Part shown: positions 14,159-21,803 of the stretch, piece by piece
How the letters are laid out: the number at the start of each line of letters is the position of its first letter
How positions within the stretch are numbered: position 1 is the first letter of the stretch
Translations under genes and position numbers: made by a program
Notes under the pieces: generated by a model
Database searches by the model: none
What the model saw: the letters and a program-made list of their open reading frames with translations, nothing else
What the model was told of the DNA's origin: nothing
NCBI GenBank assembly: GCA_964654995.1
Contig: CAZZKF010000025.1
Span: 1 to 34,640, forward strand
Direction of reading: 5' to 3'
From: CAZZKF01 sp964654995
Lineage (GTDB): Bacteria > Pseudomonadota > Alphaproteobacteria > CAZZKF01
DNA length: 34,640 bases

Positions 14159-15586
14159 TCACCCGAGGCGGGCCAGCAGCCGAACCAGACGACGCGTGCG
14201 CGCACCGAACAGGGCTGGCGTGAAATAGGCGCCGGCGGCGCGTTTGCTGATTTCGCTCAACGTCGGATAGGGCGCGACCGCCGCCGCCATTGCCCCGATT
14301 TTCAGGCCTTGGGAGAGGGCGAGCACCCAGGGAAAGATCAGCTCGCCGGCCTGTGCCCCGACGATCGAGGCGCCGAGAATGCGCCCGCGGGCATTGGTGA
14401 TGACCTTGATCAGGCCCTGCGTCCGGCGTTCGGCCCGGGCCCGGTCATTTTCGGTGAAAGGCACGCGCATCACCCGGACCTTGCCGTGCCGCGCCCGCGC
14501 CGCCGCCTCGTCCAGCCCGACGTGGGCGAGCTCCGGGTCGGTATAGGTGACCCAGGGGAGCGCCGCTGTCCGCGCCCGTGCCGGCAGGCGGAACAGGGCG
14601 TTGCGAATGACGATGCCGGCATGCATGCCGGCGACATGAGTGAACTGCAGCCCGCCGGCCACCACGTCACCGATGGCAAAGATGCGGCGGTTGCTGGTGC
14701 GCAGACGGGCATCCACTTCGATCCCCCTGGCGCTGTAGCGAATGCCCGCGGCCTCGAGATCAAGCCCCTCGACATTGGCCTTGCGCCCGGTCGCGACCAG
14801 CAGATGGCTGCCGGCGATCACCCGGCGCACCCCGTCTTGCGAGATATGGACCCGGATCTCGCCGGCGCCACCCTCGATGCGATCGATATCGGTGCCATCC
14901 AGCAGGGTGATGCCTTCGTCCCGCAGGGTATCGGTCACCACGGCCGACAGCTCGGGGTCGTCCTTGGCCAGAAAGCTGAATTTTTCGAGTACCGTCACCT
15001 GCACGCCGAGCCGGCGATGGGCCTGGGCCAGCTCCAGGCCGATGGGTCCGCCGCCGATGACGATCAGGTGGCCCGGGCGGACGGTGTTGTCGAAAATCGT
15101 CTCGTTGGTGAAATAGGAGACCGACTCGAGCCCGGGAATCGGCGGTACGGCCGGCGACGAGCCGGTTGCGATGACGATGCGCCTGGCGCGCACGCGGTGG
15201 TCGCCGGCAACCACCTCGCGCCGTCCAGCGAATCGCGCCGGCGCCCGAATCACAGCGACACCAAGGCTTTCGAAGCGTTCTTGCGAATCATGCGGGGCGA
15301 TGTCGGCAATGACACCATGCACATGATCGTGAACACCGGCAAAATCGACCTCGGGCTCCACTGGCGCGATGCCGAAGGCGGCACCTGCGCGCAGCGCCTG
15401 GGCGTGATGGCCGGCGGCGATCAGGGCCTTTGACGGCACGCAGCCGTAATTCAGGCAGTCGCCGCCCATGCGGCCCTTTTCGATCAGGACCGTCCTCGCC
15501 CCCATCTGCGCGGCGCCGGCGGCCACCGCCAAGCCACCCGAGCCGGCCCCGATGATGCACAGATCGGCTGTTTGCTCTCGGCTCAT
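14159..15586 (-). CDS. MerA/Lpd-like FAD disulfide oxidoreductase with Tyr in place of catalytic His
   Basis: A 475-residue flavoprotein of the pyridine nucleotide-disulfide oxidoreductase family. The FAD motif GAGSGG is at 13-18, the redox pair Cys44 and Cys49 is in GGDCLNYGCVPSK, and the NAD(P) motif IGGGPIGLELA is central. In dihydrolipoamide dehydrogenase the C-terminal motif is HPTxxE; here it is PYPTLSE, so Tyr440 replaces the proton-relay His while Glu445 is kept. A Tyr at this place recalls mercuric reductase, but the C-terminal Cys pair and N-terminal metal domain of MerA are missing. It is unlikely to be lipoamide dehydrogenase. The ATG at 15586 follows AAAGG; the frame also opens from TTG at 15625. 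It is the last gene of a three-gene operon with TVP38 and DUF547 genes. Confidence 0.9.
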   Translation of the reverse strand: MSREQTADLCIIGAGSGGLAVAAGAAQMGARTVLIEKGRMGGDCLNYGCVPSKALIAAGHHAQALRAGAAFGIAPVEPEVDFAGVHDHVHGVIADIAPHDSQERFESLGVAVIRAPARFAGRREVVAGDHRVRARRIVIATGSSPAVPPIPGLESVSYFTNETIFDNTVRPGHLIVIGGGPIGLELAQAHRRLGVQVTVLEKFSFLAKDDPELSAVVTDTLRDEGITLLDGTDIDRIEGGAGEIRVHISQDGVRRVIAGSHLLVATGRKANVEGLDLEAAGIRYSARGIEVDARLRTSNRRIFAIGDVVAGGLQFTHVAGMHAGIVIRNALFRLPARARTAALPWVTYTDPELAHVGLDEAAARARHGKVRVMRVPFTENDRARAERRTQGLIKVITNARGRILGASIVGAQAGELIFPWVLALSQGLKIGAMAAAVAPYPTLSEISKRAAGAYFTPALFGARTRRLVRLLARLG

Positions 15587-15629
15587 GACCAGACCTTTTC
15601 GCGATGGACAGGTTGACTGGTTCAAAGGT

Positions 15630-16391
15630 TCAAGGCGCGCCGGCGGAGGATGGCGCCGCCTTGTTGCCGCGCAGGCGCTGATAAATGACCGGGAGAAGCA
15701 CCAGAACCGCCAGGGCGATGATCGGGATCAGCACGTCGGGCTCGAAGATGCGATACAGATCGGGGCGCCCACCTTCGGCGAGAACTGCGGAAAGCCCGTT
15801 GCCAACGCTGGCATAGACGAAAGTCCCGGGAATAATGCCGATCAGCGTGGCCATGAAATAGGTGGACAGCCGCACGCCGAGAAACGCCGGCGCCAGATTG
15901 ACCAGAAAGAACGGGAATGCCGGGACCAGGCGCAAAAACAGAAGATAACTGAAGGCGTTTTTCTGAAACCCCGCCTCCATCTTGCGCAGGCCCGGGCCGG
16001 CCCGCGCCCGCAGGGCATCGCCCACCGTGGTCTTGGCAATCAGGAACAGGGCGCAAGCTCCGATCGTCGCCCCGATCACCACTACCACGGTGGCCGTCGC
16101 CGTACCGAACAGAAAGCCGCCAATGATTGTCATCAGGGCCCCGCCGGGCAGCGAAAAGGCCACCACCACGGCATAGACCAGCATATAGACGAATTTGGCC
16201 AGAACACCGTAGTGGGCGGCAAAGGCGACCAGAGCGTCGCGGTTGTCGTGCAAGGCCTCGACCGAAAGATATTCATCCAGGCCGGCGGCAAAGAAGGCAA
16301 CAAAGCCGGCCAGCAGCACCGCCAGCGGGATGAGCCGGCGCGGGGTCAGCAGCGGTGTCCGTTCGGCGGTTGTCATAAGGGTTTTCTTCAT
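15630..16391 (-). CDS. TVP38/TMEM64-family (SNARE-associated/VTT domain) membrane protein
   Basis: A 253-residue inner-membrane protein. Hydrophobic segments lie at about 20-40, 65-85, 87-115, 150-172, 178-200 and 222-240. The VTT-domain signatures are visible as GALMTIIGGFLFGT and, later, LRLVPAFPFFLVN followed by GIIPGTFVYASVGNG; these resemble the re-entrant loops of DedA/TVP38 proteins, which are linked to lipid scrambling and polyprenyl-phosphate recycling. The specific cargo is unknown. Its ATG overlaps the stop of the DUF547 gene by four bases, and the flavin reductase gene begins 43 bases downstream, so the three are probably one operon. Confidence 0.9.
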   Translation of the reverse strand: MKKTLMTTAERTPLLTPRRLIPLAVLLAGFVAFFAAGLDEYLSVEALHDNRDALVAFAAHYGVLAKFVYMLVYAVVVAFSLPGGALMTIIGGFLFGTATATVVVVIGATIGACALFLIAKTTVGDALRARAGPGLRKMEAGFQKNAFSYLLFLRLVPAFPFFLVNLAPAFLGVRLSTYFMATLIGIIPGTFVYASVGNGLSAVLAEGGRPDLYRIFEPDVLIPIIALAVLVLLPVIYQRLRGNKAAPSSAGAP

Positions 16392-17239
16392 CGCCGGGAT
16401 ATGTCCGTGGCATCATTCAGGGCCCAGTCGTAATCGTACCCTGAAATCTTGCGAAAAGCCTTAAGCCGTTCGGCCAATTCCGGTTCGGCATATTTGATCA
16501 GATGAGCAATAACCGCCCGTTCGCTACCGCCAAAATCGGACTGGTACCAGCGATAGAGGCTGGAGACATTCAGTTTGCCGTTCCGAACCGAAACCCCGCG
16601 CGGATGGTTGACATAGGCGCGCGCGGCCCGCTCCAGCATCGCGTCCAGTCGGTCGCTTCGAAAGGCCGGCGTGGCCATATCGGGGCAGCCGAGGGCCGCA
16701 CAATTGACCGCATAGTGAATGCGTGCATCCCGCCAGATCGGGCGCAGAATGCGATGCTCGATGTCATCAAGGCTGAGCGCGACACCCTCGACGCGTACCA
16801 GCTTGCGCGACCACGGCCCCTTTGCCAATGGCCCGGCACCGATCTTGCGAATCGATGAAATCGGATAATGATCGAGCACCAGCGCCACTGTCGCCGCATT
16901 GTAAAGATTGATCCAGAAGGCCATCTGTTCGGGGCGCGAGAGCTGCGATACCCGCGTCTTCTGCAAGGCGTCGAGATAGCTCCGGAGTCGGGCCCGGTCG
17001 GCCTCGCTCACCTCGCCATAGGCGATGCGGGCAATGCCGTCCGCCCCGACATGCCGGTATCTGGCCAGGAAGCGGTCCCAGGCGCTGTGGTCGATGACCC
17101 TGGTGGCGGCCGGATCGTGCGCGGTCCAGCGTGCCCAAAGCCGTGCCTTGGGCGCTGCTTCGGCGAAGCCGGCGGCGACCAGCAATGCAGCGATCATTGC
17201 CGCGCCGATCAGCGGATAGCGGATGCGAGTCGCGATCAT
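16388..17239 (-). CDS. Exported DUF547-domain protein
   Basis: A 283-residue protein. Residues 1-29 form a Sec signal peptide with probable cleavage after AEA. The DUF547 signatures are AFWINLYNA (107-115) and HYAVNCAALGCP (175-186); the conserved His and two Cys there suggest an enzyme, but no reaction is established for the family. I take the ATG at 17239, which directly precedes the signal peptide; a TTG at 17287 would add an Arg-rich stretch that spoils it. Its stop overlaps the TVP38 start by four bases. It therefore probably acts in the periplasm alongside that membrane protein. Confidence 0.87.
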   Translation of the reverse strand: MIATRIRYPLIGAAMIAALLVAAGFAEAAPKARLWARWTAHDPAATRVIDHSAWDRFLARYRHVGADGIARIAYGEVSEADRARLRSYLDALQKTRVSQLSRPEQMAFWINLYNAATVALVLDHYPISSIRKIGAGPLAKGPWSRKLVRVEGVALSLDDIEHRILRPIWRDARIHYAVNCAALGCPDMATPAFRSDRLDAMLERAARAYVNHPRGVSVRNGKLNVSSLYRWYQSDFGGSERAVIAHLIKYAEPELAERLKAFRKISGYDYDWALNDATDISRR

Positions 17240-17447
17240 GCACCGGTTCCATTGATTTCGCCTGCGTTTGCGGGCCGAGACCGGCAAACCGGGCGAAGCT
17301 CTCCATACTTAACCCTTCGCTGCGCCGTTGTCAGGGCGCGTCACTCAAATGTGATCGACAGCCGGTATCGACAACACCGGATCGTGAAGCCGACTCGAGG
17401 GCGATGTCGCCCGACCGTCATCCGCCGCACCGGGCATGCACCACGCA

Positions 17448-17476
17448 TTGACTTCACCGGTCCCAGGCCTTATACA
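17448..17476 (+). promoter_or_regulatory. Strong sigma70-like promoter for rpmH-rnpA-yidD-yidC-engB
   Basis: TTGACT (17448-17453), a 17-base spacer and TATACA (17471-17476) make a near-consensus promoter. Transcription would start near 17483, about 45 bases before the rpmH start. It fits the high demand for ribosomal protein L34. The rest of the 290-base interval 17240-17529 shows no gene and no cluster of DnaA boxes. Confidence 0.65.
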
Positions 17477-17529
17477 GCGGGCCTTGATTCCCGCTCTACG
17501 CATGGGGCCGGGGGCGAAGGAGTTTTCAG

Positions 17530-17664
17530 GTGAAACGCACATTTCAGCCCAGCGTCATCATACGCAAGCGTCGTCACGGCTTTCGCGCCCGCATGGCCAG
17601 CGTCGGCGGGCGCAAGGTTCTGGCACGCCGCCGTGCAAGGGGGCGCAAGCGTCTCTCTGCGTAA
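17530..17664 (+). CDS. rpmH: 50S ribosomal protein L34
   Basis: A 44-residue, highly basic protein opening MKRTFQPS and containing HGFRARMAS and GGRKVLARRRARGRKRLS, the full L34 signature at full family length. L34 sits near the base of the large subunit. The start codon is GTG at 17530, supported by AAGGAG seven bases upstream. It is followed by rnpA, the near-universal arrangement. Confidence 0.97.
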   Translation: MKRTFQPSVIIRKRRHGFRARMASVGGRKVLARRRARGRKRLSA

Positions 17665-17738
17665 TCTGAATGGCGCACACAGGCAGGCCGGGTGGTGCCG
17701 CGCATGGCACCGGCCCGACTTCGGATAATCGGCCGTTG

Positions 17739-18101
17739 ATGATGGGCAAGCTCAGGAAACGATCGCAGTTTCTAAAGGTCGCGGCCGCCCGCAACTCGTG
17801 GGCAGCGCCCGGGCTTGTCCTGCAGGCGCGCCGCGTCGACGCCGGCGTGCTGGCCGGCAACGGCGACTTTCGCGTCGGCTTTACCGCCACCCGCCGGCTC
17901 GGCGGAGCGGTCGCCCGCAACCGCGCGAAACGCCGCCTGCGCGAGGTCGCACGAAAGGTGATGCCGGTCCTGGCGGCCCCCTGCCACGACTATGTGATCA
18001 TCGGACGGCCGGCCACACTGCACCGGTCGTTTGATCTTCTGGAACGCGATCTGAAGACCGCGCTGGCGCGTCTGCGGGTCGCGCGGACGGCGCAATCGTG
18101 A
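17739..18101 (+). CDS. rnpA: Ribonuclease P protein component
   Basis: The small basic protein subunit of RNase P, which helps the catalytic RNA mature the 5' ends of tRNAs. The RNA-binding signature ARNRAKRRLREVAR is present, with the N-terminal LRKRSQFLKVA that starts the domain. From the ATG at 17739 the product is 120 residues, the usual size. The frame stays open to an ATG at 17670, which would add 23 Gly/Thr/Pro-rich residues with no likeness to RnpA. Neither start has a clear ribosome site, so the start is uncertain. Its stop overlaps the yidD start by four bases. Confidence 0.92.
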   Translation: MMGKLRKRSQFLKVAAARNSWAAPGLVLQARRVDAGVLAGNGDFRVGFTATRRLGGAVARNRAKRRLREVARKVMPVLAAPCHDYVIIGRPATLHRSFDLLERDLKTALARLRVARTAQS

Positions 18102-18379
18102 CTCTGCTTGCACATATCCTGGCCCTGCCTGTGCGGCTTTACCGCTTGGCCATCTCGCCGCTGATGCCACCACGCTGCCGCTATTTGCCGACCTGCTCCG
18201 ACTATGCCCTCGAGGCCCTGGCCCGGCATGGCGCATGGCGCGGCGGCTGGCTCGCCCTGCGTCGCCTGGCGCGCTGCCATCCCTGGGGCGGGCACGGCTT
18301 CGACCCGGTGCCCGAGGGCCGGGATGCCGACCATCACCACGCCCTGTCACAACACCCAACCGGGACGCGGCTGAGATGA
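18098..18379 (+). CDS. yidD: Membrane protein insertion efficiency factor YidD
   Basis: A 93-residue protein with the family core: an amphipathic N terminus (LYRLAISPLMPPRCRYLPTCSDYALEAL) with Cys residues, followed by RCHPWGGHGFDPVP. YidD is a small inner-membrane-associated protein that aids YidC-dependent insertion. It has a GTG start at 18098, overlapping the rnpA stop. The His-rich tail (DADHHHALSQH) is variable in the family. Its stop overlaps the yidC ATG by four bases. Confidence 0.94.
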   Translation: MTLLAHILALPVRLYRLAISPLMPPRCRYLPTCSDYALEALARHGAWRGGWLALRRLARCHPWGGHGFDPVPEGRDADHHHALSQHPTGTRLR

Positions 18380-20136
18380 TGGAGGAGCATAGAAATCTGA
18401 TCCTCGCGGTGGCCCTGACCTTCATCATTCTGATCGCCTTTCAGTACCTCTATCGGCCACCGCCACCGCCACCGGGAAGCACCGCGCCCGAGGTCGCACA
18501 ACAGGCCGGGGCGCCGACCCCGTCGCAAGCCGACGTGCCAATACCGACCCCCGGGGCCGGAGCGGCAGGCCCCGCGCAACCGTCCTTGACGCCATCGCCG
18601 GCAGCGCCAACGGTGGCGCAGGCCCGCGACAAGGTCCTGACCCGGGTCCGCCGCATCGCCATCGAATCCGACCGGCTGGGCGGTTCGATTGCGGTTCAAG
18701 GCCGCCGTCTCGATGATCTGCTTCTTCTCGACTACCGCGAGACCATTGACCCCGACAGCCCGAATATCGTGCTGCTCTCCCCTGCCGGAACGGCCAAGCC
18801 CTATTACGCCGAATTCGGCTGGGTGGGTCCGCCCGGCAGCACCATCGCCACCCCCGACGCCAGCACTTCCTGGCAGGTGGAAGGCGGCAAGCTGACACCG
18901 GATGAGCCGCTGGTCCTGTCCTGGGACAACGGTCAGGGTCTGCGCTTCGTGCGCACCTATGCGATCGACGAGAACTACATGTTCACGATCACCCAGCGGA
19001 TCGAGAACCGCGGAGATCAGGTGGTCAAGCTGGCGCCGTTCGGGCTGATTGCGCGCACCGGCACGCCCAAGACCCTGGGCTACGCGCTGCTTCACGAAGG
19101 TGCGCTCGGGGCCTTCGAGGGCGCACTTTTCGAGATCAAATACAAGGAGATGCGCAAAAAGAGCCGGGTCGAGAAGACCAGTACGGGCGGCTGGATCGGC
19201 TTCACCGACAAATACTGGCTCACTGCCCTGATTCCCGATCAGGACAGTCAGTTCACCGGTCATTTCAACCATCGCGCCGTCAACGGCATCGACAAGTACC
19301 AGGTCGATTACCTTCTCGACGTGCGGGCCATTGAACCCGGTGCCGCGACCCAGGTCACCAGTCGCTTCTTCGCCGGCGCCAAGGAAGTCAAGCTGATCGA
19401 CGGCTATCAGAAGCGCTACAACATCGTCCGTTTCGACCGTGCCATCGACTGGGGCTATCTGTTCTGGCTGACCAAACCGATCTTCCAGTTGCTCGATTTT
19501 CTCTATGGTCTGTTCGGCAATTTCGGCGTCGCAATTCTGGTGCTCACCGTGATCATCAAGGCGATTTTCTTCCCGCTCGCCAACAAGTCCTATGTGGCGA
19601 TGAGCAAGATGAAGCAATTGCAGCCCAAGATGGTCGCCATCCGCGAGACCTACAAGGACGACAAGGTGCGCCAGCAGCAGGAGATCATGGCGCTCTACAA
19701 GAAGGAGCAGGTCAACCCGATGGCCGGCTGCCTGCCGGTGGTGATCCAGATCCCGGTGTTCTTCGCGCTCTACAAGGTTCTGTTCGTAACCATCGAGATG
19801 CGCCATGCGCCGTTCTTCGGCTGGGTCAGGGACCTGTCCGCCCCGGATGATCTGCTGGTGTTCAACCTGTTCGGGCTCATTCCCTGGGATCCGCCGTCGT
19901 TCCTGGCCATCGGCATCTGGCCCCTGGCAATGGGTCTGAGCATGTTCCTGCAACAGAAGCTCAATCCGCAACCCGCCGATGCCATGCAGGCCAAGATGTT
20001 CATGTTCATGCCGATCCTGTTCACCTTTCTGCTGGCCAGATTTCCAGTCGGCCTCGTAATCTACTGGACCTGGAACAACCTGCTTTCGATGGCGCAGCAA
20101 TGGGTGATCATGAAACGCATGGGGGTGGCGACCTGA
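18376..20136 (+). CDS. yidC: Membrane protein insertase YidC
   Basis: A 586-residue Gram-negative type YidC. Transmembrane segment 1 is at about 8-27, followed by a Pro/Ala-rich linker, the large periplasmic beta-supersandwich domain to about residue 370, and the conserved five-helix core. This core includes FFPLANKSYVAMSKMK, the coiled-coil hairpin LQPKMVAIRETYKDDKVRQQ, and NPMAGCLPVVIQIPVFFALYK. It inserts and folds inner-membrane proteins with or without SecYEG. The ATG at 18376 is chosen because it overlaps the yidD stop (ATGA) and directly precedes the first transmembrane helix; ATG 18379 is one codon later. Confidence 0.97.
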   Translation: MMEEHRNLILAVALTFIILIAFQYLYRPPPPPPGSTAPEVAQQAGAPTPSQADVPIPTPGAGAAGPAQPSLTPSPAAPTVAQARDKVLTRVRRIAIESDRLGGSIAVQGRRLDDLLLLDYRETIDPDSPNIVLLSPAGTAKPYYAEFGWVGPPGSTIATPDASTSWQVEGGKLTPDEPLVLSWDNGQGLRFVRTYAIDENYMFTITQRIENRGDQVVKLAPFGLIARTGTPKTLGYALLHEGALGAFEGALFEIKYKEMRKKSRVEKTSTGGWIGFTDKYWLTALIPDQDSQFTGHFNHRAVNGIDKYQVDYLLDVRAIEPGAATQVTSRFFAGAKEVKLIDGYQKRYNIVRFDRAIDWGYLFWLTKPIFQLLDFLYGLFGNFGVAILVLTVIIKAIFFPLANKSYVAMSKMKQLQPKMVAIRETYKDDKVRQQQEIMALYKKEQVNPMAGCLPVVIQIPVFFALYKVLFVTIEMRHAPFFGWVRDLSAPDDLLVFNLFGLIPWDPPSFLAIGIWPLAMGLSMFLQQKLNPQPADAMQAKMFMFMPILFTFLLARFPVGLVIYWTWNNLLSMAQQWVIMKRMGVAT

Positions 20137-20828
20137 CCGCCGAGGCTGCCTCGGCATTCGCAGCCGAGTCGAAAAGCGAATCCGAAGCCGCTGCCGCCGC
20201 TGCCGACGCCGGACGGCGACTGTTTCTCGGTACCTGCACCTTCATCAAAGGGGTGGTCGCGCTCCGTGACCTGCCCGACGCGGACCGGCCGGAAGTGGCT
20301 TTCTGCGGGCGCTCCAATGTCGGCAAATCGAGCCTGATCAACGCGCTGACCGGTCGCAAGGCGCTGGCCCGGACCTCGAAAACGCCGGGCCGCACCCAGC
20401 AGATCAACTATTTCGATCTCGATGGCGGTTCAGCCGGGCAGCTCTATCTCGTCGATCTGCCGGGATACGGCTACGCGCAGGCCGCGCGCGCCGCGGTGGA
20501 GCGCTGGACGCGCCTCATCAAGGCCTATCTGAAGGGCCGCCCGACCTTGCGCCGGGTGTGTCTGCTGATCGATGCCCGGCGTGGGCTTGGCCCGGCCGAC
20601 CACGAGATCATGGCGATGCTGGACACGGCCGCCGTGTCCTACCAGGCGGTGCTGACCAAGGCCGACAAGCTCAAGGCGGACGCTCTGGAGCGCGTCTGTA
20701 CCGATCTCGCCGCCGAATTGCGCCGGCATGCCGCAGCGCACCCGCGGCTGATCGTCACCAGCGCCCAGACCGGCCTCGGCATCGACGATCTGCGCGCTGC
20801 CCTGGCGACGCTGGCGGCACGGCCCTGA
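20100..20828 (+). CDS. engB: Ribosome biogenesis GTP-binding protein EngB/YihA
   Basis: A 242-residue TrmE-Era-like GTPase needed for large-subunit assembly. G1 is GRSNVGKSS at 70-78, G2 lies in SKTPGRTQ, G3 is DLPGYG at 119-124, and G4 is TKAD. The first 40 residues are a non-conserved Ala/Glu/Ser-rich extension. No other start codon lies between the ATG at 20100 and the conserved domain, apart from a CTG at 20133, so the gene appears to overlap the yidC end by 37 bases. Confidence 0.94.
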   Translation: MGDHETHGGGDLTAEAASAFAAESKSESEAAAAAADAGRRLFLGTCTFIKGVVALRDLPDADRPEVAFCGRSNVGKSSLINALTGRKALARTSKTPGRTQQINYFDLDGGSAGQLYLVDLPGYGYAQAARAAVERWTRLIKAYLKGRPTLRRVCLLIDARRGLGPADHEIMAMLDTAAVSYQAVLTKADKLKADALERVCTDLAAELRRHAAAHPRLIVTSAQTGLGIDDLRAALATLAARP

Positions 20829-20869
20829 TTGCGGTATAAGGCGGCGAATTCAGCCACCGGCGAGAGATC

Positions 20870-21775
20870 ATGACGACAACCACACGATCACCCGCGGACT
20901 GGGAGCGCACGGCCCGCACGCTCTCCGAGGCGCTGCCGTATATGCGCAAGCATTCGGGTGCCACCTTTGTCGTCAAATACGGCGGCCACGCCATGGGGGA
21001 TGCGGCGCTCAGCCAGGGGTTCGCCCGCGACATCGTGCTGCTCAAGCAGGTCGGCATCAACCCGATCGTGGTCCACGGCGGCGGTCCCCAGATCGCCGAG
21101 ATGCTGGCGCGCCTCAAGATCAAGAGTTCGTTCGTCGACGGCCTTCGGGTCACCGACCGCGACACCCTGGAGATCGTCGAGATGGTGCTCTCGGGCTCGA
21201 TCAACAAGCAGATCGCCGACGACATCAACCGCGCCGGCGGCCGGGCGATGGGCATTTCCGGCAAGGATTGCCGGCTGGTGATCGCCCGCAAGCTGCGGCG
21301 CACCCGGCGCGACCCTGATTCCAATATCGAGAAGATTCTCGATCTCGGCTTCGTCGGCGAGCCCATCGCCATCGACCCCGAGGTGCTGGAAATGATGACC
21401 GGGTCCGAGGTCATCCCGGTGATCGCGCCGATCGGGGTCGGCGAAAACGGCACCACCTATAATATCAACGCCGACACCATGGCCGGCGGCATCGCGGCGG
21501 CCGTCGAGGCCCGGCGCCTGTTGCTGCTGACCGACGTGCCGGGCGTGCTCGACGCCAATGGCGAGGTCATCGCCCGGGCGAGCGTCGATGACATGCGGGC
21601 GCGCATCGACGACGGCACGATCACCGGCGGCATGATCCCCAAGGTCACGACCTGCATCGAAGCGGTCGAAAACGGTGTCGCCGCGGCGGTCATCCTCGAT
21701 GGCCGGCTCGAACACGCGCTGCTGCTCGAGGCCTTCACCGAAGCCGGCGTCGGCACCCTGATCGAGGCCGCCTGA
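20870..21775 (+). CDS. argB: Acetylglutamate kinase
   Basis: A 301-residue enzyme that phosphorylates N-acetylglutamate, the second step of arginine synthesis. KYGGHAM (36-42), HGGGPQI (69-75), GLRVTD (91-96) and the C-terminal GGMIPKV and LIEA segments are typical. An N-terminal helix of about 25 residues before the kinase domain is the feature of hexameric, arginine-inhibited enzymes, so feedback inhibition is likely (inference). GAGAG precedes the ATG, and TATAAG at 20835-20840 could be a -10 element, though no good -35 is seen. It follows engB by 41 bases. Confidence 0.96.
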   Translation: MTTTTRSPADWERTARTLSEALPYMRKHSGATFVVKYGGHAMGDAALSQGFARDIVLLKQVGINPIVVHGGGPQIAEMLARLKIKSSFVDGLRVTDRDTLEIVEMVLSGSINKQIADDINRAGGRAMGISGKDCRLVIARKLRRTRRDPDSNIEKILDLGFVGEPIAIDPEVLEMMTGSEVIPVIAPIGVGENGTTYNINADTMAGGIAAAVEARRLLLLTDVPGVLDANGEVIARASVDDMRARIDDGTITGGMIPKVTTCIEAVENGVAAAVILDGRLEHALLLEAFTEAGVGTLIEAA

Positions 21776-21803
21776 GACCCGCTGCAAGCATTGGTGCCGC
21801 CGA

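Noticed and set aside
14159..17239. Mercury resistance operon
   Set aside because: There is no merR, merT or merP gene, no heavy-metal-associated domain and no C-terminal CysCys in the reductase. The likeness is limited to the flavoprotein family and one Tyr.
17240..17529. Replication origin next to rpmH
   Set aside because: There is no cluster of DnaA boxes (TTATCCACA-like) and no dnaA or dnaN gene. In Alphaproteobacteria oriC is usually elsewhere.
18334..20157. A 607-codon open frame on the minus strand opposite yidC
   Set aside because: It is a shadow of yidC; the sequence is low-complexity His/Gln/Glu/Leu with no recognisable domain.
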